DNA of 64,000 bases from Candidatus Manganitrophaceae bacterium (lineage in GTDB: Bacteria > Nitrospirota > Nitrospiria > SBBL01 > JAADHI01), in the NCBI GenBank assembly GCA_012960925.1, contig DUAG01000043.1, positions 35,016 to 99,015 of the forward strand, given 5' to 3'. The position numbers were made by a program, and so were the translations under genes. Under the pieces are notes generated by a model, which saw only the letters and a program-made list of their open reading frames with translations, had not been told where the DNA came from and did not search any database. Positions 53,301-61,338 of this stretch are shown here, one piece after another (the stretch's first letter is position 1; each line of letters starts with the position of its first letter).

Positions 53301-55297
53301 CCTTTATTGTCGAGCCAGTCGGCTCGACCTATCATGACCCGGTCACCGGGGACTTGATCAGAAGCGGTCCCATTGCGGATATCCGCACCATGGAGCCGAT
53401 TGGATTTGGCCAGAGCGGGAGCTTCCGTGAGGTGGCCATGTTCCTTCACGACACTGTTCCATTCACCGCGCAGGTGGTGACCGAGGGAAATCCTCCGGGA
53501 CAGTCGAAGCGGGCGGCGATCGATGCCGGTCAGGTTCTCTTCTTCCAGATGCCGTATGACCTTGATTATACGGCGGTGCCGATGCTCAATGGCGGGACGC
53601 ATACCACGGGGGGAGGCATCTTCTTTAAGACCGAATCGATTGCAAAGCGGCTGAAGCATGTCAAGGACCCGTCCCTGGTCTTCTCGTCCCGGGCGCATAA
53701 AAAGGACCCCGGTACAAATCTGATCAGGGCCTACCTGGGCGATACGGTTACCTTCCGGATGCTGCATGTGATGATGAATGAGACGCATGTCTGGCGACTG
53801 GCGGGACATCCCTTCCGGACGGAGCGCTATGCAGGGAATGCCGAGTTCAAGAATGCTTATCATATCGGGATCGCCGAGCGCTATGACTTCGTCGTGACGG
53901 CGGGGAGCGCGCAGAAGATGGCGGGGGACTACCTTTACTACAACGCGCGTCCTTCCCACCTTGCCGAAGGGAGCTGGGGGATCTTCAGGGTCCTGGACGA
54001 GAAGGTGAAAGACCTGCAGGTGCTTCCGGGACATGAGGTGATTCCGAGGTCGGCCAAGACCCTTTGTCCCTCGGACGCGCCGGTGAAGCGCTTCAACGTC
54101 GTGGCGACCGATCATGCCTTGAAATTCAATCCGAATGCACCGGATGTGATCGAGGTGGATTTTGATCGGAAGCTTCTGGTGGCAAACCCGAAGGGGAAGA
54201 TCTTTATACTGGAAGGCGAGATGAAGAAGATTGCGGCGGGTGCGCAGCCCCATCCCCTGACGCTTCATGTGAATTCCGGGGATTGTATCAAGATCAGGCT
54301 CAAGAATAATCTGAAAGGGCTTCGCGCTTCATTCTCCGCGGATGGTCTTGCCTTTGATCCGAACGATTCACATGGCGTGGATGTCGGATATAACAAAGGG
54401 AATCAGACGGTGGCTCCGGGAAAGACCCGGACCTACACCTTCTATGCGCCGCCGGAGTTTGGTGAGTTCTCGACCATCGTCTGGGATTGGGGGAATTTCA
54501 TGAACAGTACCCGGGACGGCCTCTTCGGAGGGATCATCGTTGGACCACGAGGATCGAAGTATCGTGATTCGGTGACTGGCGAGGATGTCACGATGAAGAA
54601 TTCCTGGGCGGTGGATGTGATCCTGGATCGGAGCAATCCGAAGAACGCCGGACGGTCCGACTACCGGGACGTCTCGCTCTATTTCCAGGATGAAGACAAC
54701 ATCATCGGGACGGCATTTATGCCCTACATCCAGCAGATTGCGGGCCTGGCGGGCGTGAATTACCGGAGTGAGCCCTGGATGTATCGGGAGGAGAACGGCT
54801 GTGAGCTTGGAACCATGTTCCAGCCCTGCGTTGCCGGAACGACCGAGCTTGCGACCCCGACGATCCTCGCGCATGCGGGTGATCCGGTTCGTATCCATGT
54901 CTTCGGGGCCTTTAACGAGCAGAACCAGATGTTTGCGGTCGAGAACCACCAATGGCCGCTGGATCTGGGCATGGCGAGAGCAGGACAGGCTGCGGATCTG
55001 ATGCCGGCCGAAGAGTTCGGGTCCTCCGAACATATGGATGTCTTCCTTCGCTCAGCAGGCGGTCCGACAAGGCTGCCGGGGATCTATCTCTGGCAGACCC
55101 ATCGTCTCCCGTACACGGCAGCCGGACTCTGGGGTTACTTCAAGGTGCTTCCTACCGGGAGCCGTGCGATTCTTCCGCTGAACTCGGGCGGAGGGGCCAG
55201 CAACGGAAGAACTGCGGAACTTGAGCAGGAGGCGCCTGAGGTGATCTCCGGGCTGGGAGATGAAACACCTGGTCCACTCTCGATGCTCGAGAAGTAA
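50351..55297 (+). CDS. Giant secreted multicopper oxidase, MofA/MnxG-like
   Basis: The 1648-residue protein has a signal peptide (LRGLFALLLVFSTQGLAS) and three tandem MCO units. Unit I (about 125-535) has LHIHG (224-228), HSH (273-275), HxxHxH (432-437) and HCHVAHHYVAGM (509-520), i.e. a full trinuclear set and T1 site with axial Met. Unit II (about 735-1215) keeps HTH (828-830) and HDH (968-970), but the final motif reads NARPSHLAEGSWG, without the T1 Cys. Unit III (about 1240-1605) has lost nearly all ligands. Units I and III start with CPSNAPVKK and CPSDAPVKR. Size matches Leptothrix MofA (about 1660 residues). Mn(II) oxidation is plausible; Fe(II), Cu(I) or other substrates are not excluded. 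Confidence 0.9.
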   Translation: MDRAGRKILRGLFALLLVFSTQGLASGGNDHDHSKDSEPQKVASADWKAKLKAQLLREEKEQGQEGRKSKVDAAMGTLMNEIMGHQEKTGNTGPFGEVTAMMQMDRSWFLGPSGASETVTGGGHCPSNAPVKKLDITAINVEITLNQWLDFHPGYMYVLTENVKGVREEERTNNKARKAKGYDPGAVTLGLQTDLIQPLVIRGNQGDCMLITLRNEVEEEDVGLHIHGSSTVINKTGQPATSINPDSNISPGNSVVLEWYIQPDHQEGGHVFHSHAGREPGSLGLIGAFIVEPIGAIYLDPITGKPAKSGWQMMIAYDDKIEPVAKDFREFTLIYHEVGDESFRPLNRDGEMIPQRDPNTDAYRPSARAINFRSEPFGINNLAVQEKYFHMEDESMAYSSYTFGDVPTTIPRSYMGDPAKFRLIHGGGEVFHSHHPHGGSIRWLRQPKADGKGEELLTTSWDNPVKFPVIRTISDRVDVEVIGPSESVDLQTECGSGLCQQLAGDFLFHCHVAHHYVAGMWGYWRVYNTIQSGDYPFVSTDAMVPLKELPDRAGRMKKGVSSKKLVGKTMNWFDKKWNITKKTSDWSKPIPDVSIKDWVKMMLPPAGEPGHTSDEKGQILAYDATVWDWTWKGLTAMSEKGETGQFDTPKHKSPLPGKRAPILFDPNTGKTSWPHFRPHFGKRVPFARHHGGSPWLEPIHMDKNNNTPATDPGSIGAPGEETTLPPEPGEQGRWSLCPEGAGRKQYTIHFIQTPITMNDAIGKDKRVIDKDGTIYVLHEDVAKVRANSDLARPLAYRINIYDCLDVILKSEWVDNNPTNFQMSKINIHTHFIQFDNQASDGVISGFSYDQSVRPFTMLGKKEHRGLPAPMNALQVEDTAAGAISMKIKMGEHATPFHVDTDLMFGMHQVETSEIRWVRNIEHDAATGVDTLTFSEPLKHAHKKDEIVSTEWVRYRLWADADVGTVFWHDHALGGTTWPHGAVGAFIVEPVGSTYHDPVTGDLIRSGPIADIRTMEPIGFGQSGSFREVAMFLHDTVPFTAQVVTEGNPPGQSKRAAIDAGQVLFFQMPYDLDYTAVPMLNGGTHTTGGGIFFKTESIAKRLKHVKDPSLVFSSRAHKKDPGTNLIRAYLGDTVTFRMLHVMMNETHVWRLAGHPFRTERYAGNAEFKNAYHIGIAERYDFVVTAGSAQKMAGDYLYYNARPSHLAEGSWGIFRVLDEKVKDLQVLPGHEVIPRSAKTLCPSDAPVKRFNVVATDHALKFNPNAPDVIEVDFDRKLLVANPKGKIFILEGEMKKIAAGAQPHPLTLHVNSGDCIKIRLKNNLKGLRASFSADGLAFDPNDSHGVDVGYNKGNQTVAPGKTRTYTFYAPPEFGEFSTIVWDWGNFMNSTRDGLFGGIIVGPRGSKYRDSVTGEDVTMKNSWAVDVILDRSNPKNAGRSDYRDVSLYFQDEDNIIGTAFMPYIQQIAGLAGVNYRSEPWMYREENGCELGTMFQPCVAGTTELATPTILAHAGDPVRIHVFGAFNEQNQMFAVENHQWPLDLGMARAGQAADLMPAEEFGSSEHMDVFLRSAGGPTRLPGIYLWQTHRLPYTAAGLWGYFKVLPTGSRAILPLNSGGGASNGRTAELEQEAPEVISGLGDETPGPLSMLEK

Positions 55298-55318
55298 TCG
55301 TGTCAGCAGAGGCAATAT

Positions 55319-55361
55319 GGGCGGGGCAGAGGAATAATCACCTCTGCCCCGCCCTTTTTTT
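55319..55361 (+). terminator. Rho-independent terminator after the multicopper oxidase
   Basis: GGGCGGGGCAGAGG, a six-base loop and CCTCTGCCCCGCCC are followed by seven T residues. The downstream gene starts 16 bases after it, so partial read-through could tune downstream expression. Confidence 0.85.
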
Positions 55362-55376
55362 GAGGAGGAGGGGAAC

Positions 55377-56315
55377 GTGAAATATCTTCAAATCTTTGGT
55401 CTGAGCATTGTATTCATGGCCATTCAGGGGATGCTCTGGCAATCCGTCGCCGATGCCTACGAAGTGATTGATGTGAGCAATGGTGGATCGATATCAGGCA
55501 AGATTACGATGGAGGGCAAGCTGCCGGAGGCAAGGGTTTTTTCCCTTGTCCTTTATCCGTTTGGGGAGTTTTGTAAGAAGATTTCGGATGGGAAGGGGCA
55601 TGTCCGGCTCAAGGATTATATTGTGCAGAAAGACGGAGGATTATGGGAAGCGGTCGTTTCCGTGGACAGGGTTCAGAAAGGGAAGGCCTACACGCCGAAG
55701 GTGGCGGAATTTGTGGCGGTTGACTGCATGTTTCATCCGGCTGATGTGGCGGACAGTGAGATGTTCATGTTTGATAAAGAAACAGGGGTTATGCGCCACG
55801 AGCACCCAAATGTCGCGATTATTTATAATAACGAGCGGATGAACATGATCAACCGGGATCCTGTGATTCACAACATCCAGGTCTTTCAGAATGAGCGGGG
55901 GAATATTATTTTAAACACCCCGCTACCGGTCTCGGACAAAATGCGGGGAGGCGTCCTGCACTATCGGAAGGGAAAGCATATTTCTCAGATGATCTGTGGG
56001 ATGCATGAATTCATGCAAAGCTGGGGGTTTGTGGTGAACAACCCCTACAATGCGAAAACGGCGAAGGATGGGACCTACACGATCGAAGGGCTGCCACCTG
56101 GGACATATACAGTCAGTATCTGGCATCCGCATTATGAGGTTTACAAGAGGGAAGTAACAATTCACGCGAAGAAGACGACGCGGCTCGACTTTGTATTTGA
56201 CGCGACGATCATCACGCCCCCGGGATATGAGACGCAGAAGCAGTTCCGGACCGATACGGGAATCCGGGAAAAGGAAAAACTACACGAAGGGGAAGAACGT
56301 ATCATTATGGATTAA
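55377..56315 (+). CDS. Secreted cupredoxin-like protein with carboxypeptidase regulatory domain (copy 1)
   Basis: The 312-residue protein starts at GTG after GAGGAGGAGGGG. A signal peptide precedes a domain with His165 (RDPVIHNIQVF), Cys207, His210 and Met213 (ICGMHEFMQSWG), a copper-like C-x2-H-x2-M set known from MauL-type secreted proteins. The C-terminal part (DGTYTIEGLPPGTYTVSIWHPHYEVY) is a carboxypeptidase regulatory-like beta fold. An additional Cys66 sits in EFCKKISDGKG. It probably helps the oxidase with electrons or copper. Confidence 0.8.
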   Translation: MKYLQIFGLSIVFMAIQGMLWQSVADAYEVIDVSNGGSISGKITMEGKLPEARVFSLVLYPFGEFCKKISDGKGHVRLKDYIVQKDGGLWEAVVSVDRVQKGKAYTPKVAEFVAVDCMFHPADVADSEMFMFDKETGVMRHEHPNVAIIYNNERMNMINRDPVIHNIQVFQNERGNIILNTPLPVSDKMRGGVLHYRKGKHISQMICGMHEFMQSWGFVVNNPYNAKTAKDGTYTIEGLPPGTYTVSIWHPHYEVYKREVTIHAKKTTRLDFVFDATIITPPGYETQKQFRTDTGIREKEKLHEGEERIIMD

Positions 56316-56390
56316 GGAACCTTTAAGTGGTTCAGACCTCTTTCCCCTGAATGTATTTCGATCAGCGAAGCAATGAGCGCATTGAGGGGG

Positions 56391-56418
56391 AAGCTCCATC
56401 CGGCTTTGCCGGTGGAGG
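56391..56418 (+). other. GC-rich hairpin between the two cupredoxin-like genes
   Basis: CTCCATCCGGC and GCCGGTGGAG form a stem with a small bulge around TTT. No T-run follows, so it is more likely an mRNA-stabilising or processing hairpin than a terminator. Confidence 0.4.
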
Positions 56419-56453
56419 GGGCGACGCAAGCCCCTATATCAGAAAGGCGAGGA

Positions 56454-57413
56454 ATGATGAAAGTGGTAAAGAAATATATTCTGTTGTTCCTGTCCCTAAT
56501 TATTTTGTGTTTGGGCCAGTCGGTCGCCTCGGCATATGAAGAGATTACCGTCATCTCCGGGGGGACCCTCGAGGGTCAGGTCTTTTTAACCGGCACGCCG
56601 CCTCCCGCACGGATCTTTCATCTCATCTTTTCCCCCAATATAGAATTTTGCCGGGATATATCGGACGGGAAAGGAAATCGTTTATTGCAGGAATTTCATG
56701 TGTCTTCTGATGGAGGATTTCAGGACGTTGTTGTTGCCCTGGTGGGTGTCAAAAAAGGGAAGCCCTTTGACTATACACCAATTATCTGGATAGAAAACTG
56801 TCAGATCAAGCCCTTTGTCACCCCGGTTCGAAACAATCACCCCATCACGATTTCAAGTGTTGATCCGATCACGCATGATATTCAGGCCTATACCCTGAAG
56901 GATGAATATACCTTTGCGATGTTTAACAAACCGATGCCTGCGAGGGCAAGTGTGACGAAGGAGATAGTCTTTCGCAAGGGGCATTACATCTTTCGAACAC
57001 AATGCGGAGTCCATGATTATATGCAGTCGTGGGGGATGGCGGTCGGAAACCCTTATTTTGCAGTGACTGACCGGGAAGGCAGGTTCATCATATCCGACAT
57101 CCCACCCGGGACGTATTATCTGGTGGCCTGGCATCCGCACATGGAGGTCCAGGCGCGAGAGGTGACGATATCGGCCAATGGGCGGGTTTCAGCAGATTTT
57201 TCGTTTGATGCCAACGAGGTGCATATCCCCCTGCACGATCTACAACTGAACTACCGGCTGGGGACATGGCTGGAGCCCCGGCACCTGGTGCCGCCGAAGG
57301 TGAAGCTCCAGGTCCTTCAAGAGGAGTTAATCGATGTCAATAGTTTTCGCAGGGGGGAGAGCGTGCATGAAGACAATCATGGCACACTTCTGATGAACTT
57401 TCGTAACAAGTGA
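56454..57413 (+). CDS. Secreted cupredoxin-like protein with carboxypeptidase regulatory domain (copy 2)
   Basis: Paralog of the preceding gene, 319 residues from ATG 56454 (ATG 56457 also possible). Signal peptide, Cys66 in EFCRDISDGKG, His141 in DPITHDIQAY, then Cys184, His187 and Met190 in QCGVHDYMQSWG, and DREGRFIISDIPPGTYYLVAWHPHMEV at the end. Same layout as copy 1, so a tandem duplication. The frame is open further upstream, but that part crosses the hairpin and lacks a signal peptide. Confidence 0.78.
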   Translation: MMKVVKKYILLFLSLIILCLGQSVASAYEEITVISGGTLEGQVFLTGTPPPARIFHLIFSPNIEFCRDISDGKGNRLLQEFHVSSDGGFQDVVVALVGVKKGKPFDYTPIIWIENCQIKPFVTPVRNNHPITISSVDPITHDIQAYTLKDEYTFAMFNKPMPARASVTKEIVFRKGHYIFRTQCGVHDYMQSWGMAVGNPYFAVTDREGRFIISDIPPGTYYLVAWHPHMEVQAREVTISANGRVSADFSFDANEVHIPLHDLQLNYRLGTWLEPRHLVPPKVKLQVLQEELIDVNSFRRGESVHEDNHGTLLMNFRNK

Positions 57414-57508
57414 GATCCCACCCTTTCCGGGCCAATTTGTTGGGAGTGGCAATATAGACTCTCATTCTAGGGATAGATGTTTCTATCATAAAGGTAGAGG
57501 GGACTTGA

Positions 57509-57961
57509 ATGATCATCATATGGGTCCATATCATTGCAGCCATGTTCTGGATCGGCGGGATGCTTTTCTTTGCCCTGGTGTTCATCCCCTCGGTAAAGGA
57601 TGTTCTGTCCAGTACACAAAAAACAGCCTTGATCAGCCGGGTTGGAAAACGCTTTCGTACAGGTGGATGGATCGCACTTGGGGTTCTTTTTATCACCGGA
57701 CTGCTTCGTCTCCATTTCAATGGATTATCACTCTCCGAGTATGGGAGAGCGCTATGGATCAAGCTATTCCTCGTTTTCCTGATGGTTTCGTTGTCTTTTC
57801 TGCATGATGTGATACTGGGACCAAGATCCATCCGGATCAGTCAAACAACAACGGGTCCACATCGACTCCAGATTATTGTGAGATGGATGGCGAGGTTTAA
57901 TTTGTTGGTGGGATTGCTTGTTGTCCTTGCGGCTGTGTATCTGGTGCATGATGTTTTATAG
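57509..57961 (+). CDS. CopD-like four-helix membrane protein
   Basis: The 150-residue protein has four helices, with His in the first (IIIWVHIIAAMFWIGGMLFFALVF) and the second domain (GWIALGVLFITGLLRLHF). The pattern WVHIIAAMFWIGGMLF is typical of the CopD/DUF4149 group, which may carry copper or heme across or in the membrane. It follows the two cupredoxin-like genes and so may pass copper or electrons. Confidence 0.7.
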   Translation: MIIIWVHIIAAMFWIGGMLFFALVFIPSVKDVLSSTQKTALISRVGKRFRTGGWIALGVLFITGLLRLHFNGLSLSEYGRALWIKLFLVFLMVSLSFLHDVILGPRSIRISQTTTGPHRLQIIVRWMARFNLLVGLLVVLAAVYLVHDVL

Positions 57962-58058
57962 TTACCCTGAGGATTATCTGAAAGTGGCATAAAGGTCACT
58001 CTGGCTTTAAATTTGACAGCTGAGTTTAGCAGGCAGGAGAACCCGCAGAGAAAGGACA

Positions 58059-58631
58059 ATGGACCGGATAAGGCATAACGATGATGAGGTAGAGGTCAAT
58101 AATGACCCGATTCAATATTTAAAGCGTGAACATGAGGACACACTCCGGAGATTGGAATCAGCAAAACGCGCCCTTCAATCACTTCGATGTCTTCCTGGAA
58201 ATATCGTTCCACACCAGAGGGAGGCTGAGGAAAACTGGATAAAAGTTTTTGTGGTTTCACTGGTGAGCCGGATTCGACTCCATTTTCAAAAGGAAGAAGA
58301 AGGTCTTTTTCCGATCCTGGCAGAGTATATTGGAAAAGAGCATGGGCCGATAGAGGTGATGCTCCATGAACACGAAATTTTGAGGTTGACCTTTCATGAC
58401 TGGGAAGAACTTCTTGTACAGTTCTGCAAGGTGAACAAAGGAGGTAAGAAAGATGCCCTCAACGCCGTCATTTCCACCGGAGACGAGGCACTTCGACTCT
58501 TCCGTCTACACAGCAGTAAAGAAAATAAGATCCTTTTCGAAATCTGTGAAGCCTCGTTGTCGGATGAAGAGAAAAACATAGTGGCGGAAAGGATCGAGGA
58601 CATTGGCCTCGGTCGCTCTGGAAAGACTTAA
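58059..58631 (+). CDS. Hemerythrin-like HHE cation-binding protein
   Basis: The 190-residue helical bundle has metal-site residues His25 (REHED), His75 and Glu79 (RLHFQKEEEGLFPIL), His103 and His105 (LHEHEIL) and His151 with Glu155 (HSSKENKILF), the diiron pattern of HHE proteins. It could bind oxygen or NO, or sense iron or redox. AAAGGA precedes the ATG. Related proteins often guard against nitric oxide. Confidence 0.85.
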   Translation: MDRIRHNDDEVEVNNDPIQYLKREHEDTLRRLESAKRALQSLRCLPGNIVPHQREAEENWIKVFVVSLVSRIRLHFQKEEEGLFPILAEYIGKEHGPIEVMLHEHEILRLTFHDWEELLVQFCKVNKGGKKDALNAVISTGDEALRLFRLHSSKENKILFEICEASLSDEEKNIVAERIEDIGLGRSGKT

Positions 58632-58862
58632 TTAGATCTTCCTTAATCTCTTTTCCCTTTAACACCCCCCGGAATTTAAAAATCCTTATTCATCCCTTCA
58701 AAATACCCCTTTTGGGGGATTGCACCTTCTATCGTATTCACGCAGAATATAGGCTGTTATAAAAAGCAAGCTCGGATGCGGATGGCTGATATGGTCGGAA
58801 GATGTTCCGGGTGCGTTCTCCCGCAACCCAGGCAGCCTGGGGAATTATGTAAAGGGGGCCCA

Positions 58863-59063
58863 ATGAAATGTCAGCGATGTCAGGGAATGATGATAGAAGA
58901 ACGGATATTTACACAGCAGGGGGGATCTCGAATTTCCCGTTGCCTTCTCTGCGGGGATATTATTGACACGAGAGTTATCTTCAACAGAGACCGATACTCA
59001 ATCCATTTTCATGAGGCCGAGCGTGAGGAATCCTACCAGGATCGGCTTCGCTTGTCTGCCTGA
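58863..59063 (+). CDS. Small zinc-ribbon protein (second copy)
   Basis: From ATG 58863 the 66-residue protein starts MKCQRCQGMMIEERIF and has CLLCGDIIDTRVIFNRDR, matching the zinc-ribbon protein at 43873. The upstream frame from 58776 is not part of the shared domain. GGGGG lies just upstream. No -24/-12 site is seen before it, unlike the first copy. Confidence 0.72.
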   Translation: MKCQRCQGMMIEERIFTQQGGSRISRCLLCGDIIDTRVIFNRDRYSIHFHEAEREESYQDRLRLSA

Positions 59064-59082
59064 AAATTGTAACGATTCAGTA

Positions 59083-59760
59083 TTAAGGTTGTACGACGGC
59101 TTTGGTCAGTAACTTTGAGAAAAGCGTCGTACGGTTGTGGACCTGCATTTTTTCGTAGATGTTTTTGAGATGAACTTTGACGGTCAGCTTGCTGATGAAG
59201 AGTTTCTCCGCAATTTCCTTATTGGTGTGCCCTCGGCAGAGCCATCTGACCACATCAACTTCCCTCCTTGAAAGGCCAAATCCATCTTCAATGATGACCC
59301 TGTCGAGGAGGTGTTCGCTCCCTCCGGCCTGAAGAACCAAGTGGGACTGAAGAGAGACGGCTCTTTTTTCCAGAGCGAGGCGGATGGTTTCGATCAATTT
59401 GGAAAGGTCGCCTGATTTTTGAATATAGTCGAAGGCCCCTTCCATTCGGAGCGATTGTACGGCGGTTTTCAGAGAGGCGTGGCTGGTCAACATGATCGCG
59501 ACAATGTCCGGGTCAATCTGTTTCGCGGTTTTCAAGACCTCGATTCCATTGATTTTGGGGAGGTGGATATCGAGAATCAAGACCCCACACCGAGATGCGT
59601 CCCTGCGGAGAAAGTCGATTGCTTCCTGTCCGTCTCTGGCGAGATGAAGTGGATTGGTGAGTTCTCCTTTTTGGAGCGCCCTGCGAAATATTTCAATGTC
59701 GGAGAGGTTGTCTTCAACCAGGAGAATCGGAATGGATGATCTGCTGATATGCATTTGCAT
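59083..59760 (-). CDS. LuxR-type response regulator
   Basis: Receiver domain ([18 protein letters not shown], phospho-Asp in [16 protein letters not shown]) plus a LuxR-type helix-turn-helix ([39 protein letters not shown]). ATG at 59760 (minus strand) follows GGGGAGG; the nine-residue extension seen upstream runs into repeat B4. It is divergent from the globin-coupled kinase, so the two may form a system. Confidence 0.92.
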   Translation of the reverse strand: MQMHISRSSIPILLVEDNLSDIEIFRRALQKGELTNPLHLARDGQEAIDFLRRDASRCGVLILDIHLPKINGIEVLKTAKQIDPDIVAIMLTSHASLKTAVQSLRMEGAFDYIQKSGDLSKLIETIRLALEKRAVSLQSHLVLQAGGSEHLLDRVIIEDGFGLSRREVDVVRWLCRGHTNKEIAEKLFISKLTVKVHLKNIYEKMQVHNRTTLFSKLLTKAVVQP

Positions 59761-59780
59761 ATATGACAAGCCTCCCCCCT

Positions 59781-59957
59781 TTCTCATTCCGCGGTTGCGG
59801 AATGAGAAACCGCCGATTCGTCTGAAATACTGCGTTATCGGCCAAAGGTCTCCTCACCGTACAGGTAAGTACGATTCGGTCGCTCTTATGGCCTCTGGCC
59901 TTGCCTTCTCAGGCGACTTGACGGTTTTCCCAGGATCAATCTCTGATCCTGGGGCAT
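59781..59957 (+). repeat. Repeat family B, copy B4
   Basis: Left hairpin CTCATTCCGC/GCGGAATGAG, arms AAACCGCCGATTCGTCTGAAA and CAGGCGACTTGACGGTTT, inner CTCACCGTACAGGTAAG, right hairpin CCCAGGATCA/TGATCCTGGG. The paired changes relative to B1-B3 are compensatory. Confidence 0.85.
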
Positions 59958-60072
59958 TCCCTAAAATGATAAAAGGGATTATAATAGCTTGCTTTGAATC
60001 TGTCAAAAGGGGGTTGCATTTGAAGTGAATTGGCGGGTCACCTGAGTGTGCCGGTATCCGAAACGGAGGGAG

Positions 60073-61317
60073 ATGGTTCCAGAGCAGGATTTGATGAAAG
60101 AATTGGGGATCGATATGGAGGAGATCCGGAAACGGATGTCTTTTATCGACCTTTCCAAAAAGGAGATTCAACTTCTATCCGGGATGCAGGACTTTGCGAG
60201 AGGACATGCAGACCAGATTGTCGCGGGTTTTTATCAGCACCTCCTTGCTTTCAAAGAGACCCGGTCCCTCCTTAAAGACCAGAGCACAGTCGATCGGCTC
60301 TTGAAGTCACAGAAGGACTATCTTCTTGAGATCTTCAGTGGAAAATTTGACAAGGCCTATTTTGAACGGCGGCTCCAGACGGGGGCGGTGCACCACCGGA
60401 TTGGACTGGAACCGAAGTGGTATATTTCGACCTATTCTTTTTATGAAAACCTCCTCTCTCGTTTAATCGCAACGGCGTATCAGGGTGAGCCCGACAGGGG
60501 CATGTGCCGTGATCTTGCCGTGCGGAAGATTTTTCGTATCGATATGGTTCTTGCCCTCGAATTCTATTTTCACAGCTACACCCTTGAGATGAAGACCCGG
60601 CTTGATGAGAAGATCAAAGAGATGGATGATTTCACACGTATGGTCTCGCATGATTTGAAAGAACCGCTTCGCGGGATTGAAGCCTTTTCCAGTTTTCTCC
60701 TGGAAGACTATACCGATATACTCGATGAGAAAGGGAAGCGATACCTGAACTTCCTTAAGGAATCCGCTGTCCGCATGAAGGAGTTGATTCATGACCTTCT
60801 CACCCTCGTTTCCCTCTCCCGAAAAGGTCCAAATTTTGAGAATGTTGATTTGAATGCACTTCTGGCGGAGGTCAAACACGACCTGGAATTTTCAATACAA
60901 CAAAAGGGAGCGAAGGTTCAATGGGTATCTTCTTTGCCGATACTTTATTGTGACCCAATCCAGGTTGGCGAGGTGTTCAAAAATCTCCTCTCAAACGCGA
61001 TCAAATTCAATACAAATACATCCCCTTGCGTGGAGATTTCAGTTCGGGAGGAAAAGGTTTCTTATCTTTTTTCATTCAAAGACAACGGGATCGGAATTGA
61101 TCCGCGTTACATCGAACAGATCTTTCGTCCTTTTGAGCGCCTTCATCCTCAGGATGAGTTTGAAGGGACCGGAGTCGGACTGGCCATCTGCAAGAAGGTC
61201 ATTGAAGGTTACGGGGGCAGGATCTGGATTGAATCAAAAGAAGGAGAAGGGAGTACTTTTTTCTTCACCCTTCCCAAAAAACCGAAAAACGCAGGAATGA
61301 ACACGCACAAGAGATGA
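60073..61317 (+). CDS. Globin-coupled sensor histidine kinase
   Basis: The N-terminal globin (about residues 20-165) has the sensor-globin proximal His107 in AVHHRIGLEPKWYI. It is followed by a HisKA site (FTRMVSHDLKEPLRGIEAF) and a HATPase domain (EVFKNLLSNAIKFN, DNGIGIDPRYIEQIF, GTGVGLAICKKVIEGYGG). No membrane segment is seen. Heme binding to oxygen probably gates the kinase. Start is uncertain: GTG 60046, ATG 60073 (chosen, after GGAGGG) or ATG 60094. It is divergent from the LuxR-type regulator and followed by a single-domain regulator. Confidence 0.9.
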   Translation: MVPEQDLMKELGIDMEEIRKRMSFIDLSKKEIQLLSGMQDFARGHADQIVAGFYQHLLAFKETRSLLKDQSTVDRLLKSQKDYLLEIFSGKFDKAYFERRLQTGAVHHRIGLEPKWYISTYSFYENLLSRLIATAYQGEPDRGMCRDLAVRKIFRIDMVLALEFYFHSYTLEMKTRLDEKIKEMDDFTRMVSHDLKEPLRGIEAFSSFLLEDYTDILDEKGKRYLNFLKESAVRMKELIHDLLTLVSLSRKGPNFENVDLNALLAEVKHDLEFSIQQKGAKVQWVSSLPILYCDPIQVGEVFKNLLSNAIKFNTNTSPCVEISVREEKVSYLFSFKDNGIGIDPRYIEQIFRPFERLHPQDEFEGTGVGLAICKKVIEGYGGRIWIESKEGEGSTFFFTLPKKPKNAGMNTHKR

Positions 61318-61338
61318 AGGCCGGATGAAAAGGGAGGT

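Noticed and set aside
52364..54268. 634-codon open frame on the minus strand inside the multicopper oxidase
   Set aside because: It is rich in Arg, His and Pro, has no recognisable domain and lies wholly opposite a strongly supported gene. Codon bias of the oxidase removes minus-strand stops.
54368..55033. 221-codon minus-strand frame in the same oxidase
   Set aside because: Same reasoning: antisense shadow with no domain, ribosome-binding site or neighbour.
59985..60000. Possible fourth -24/-12 site before the globin kinase
   Set aside because: GG and GC can be placed ten bases apart, but the flanking bases do not match TGGCA and TTGC.
60030..60275. Frame overlapping the start of the globin kinase
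   Set aside because: It is a shifted reading of the kinase gene without its own domain.
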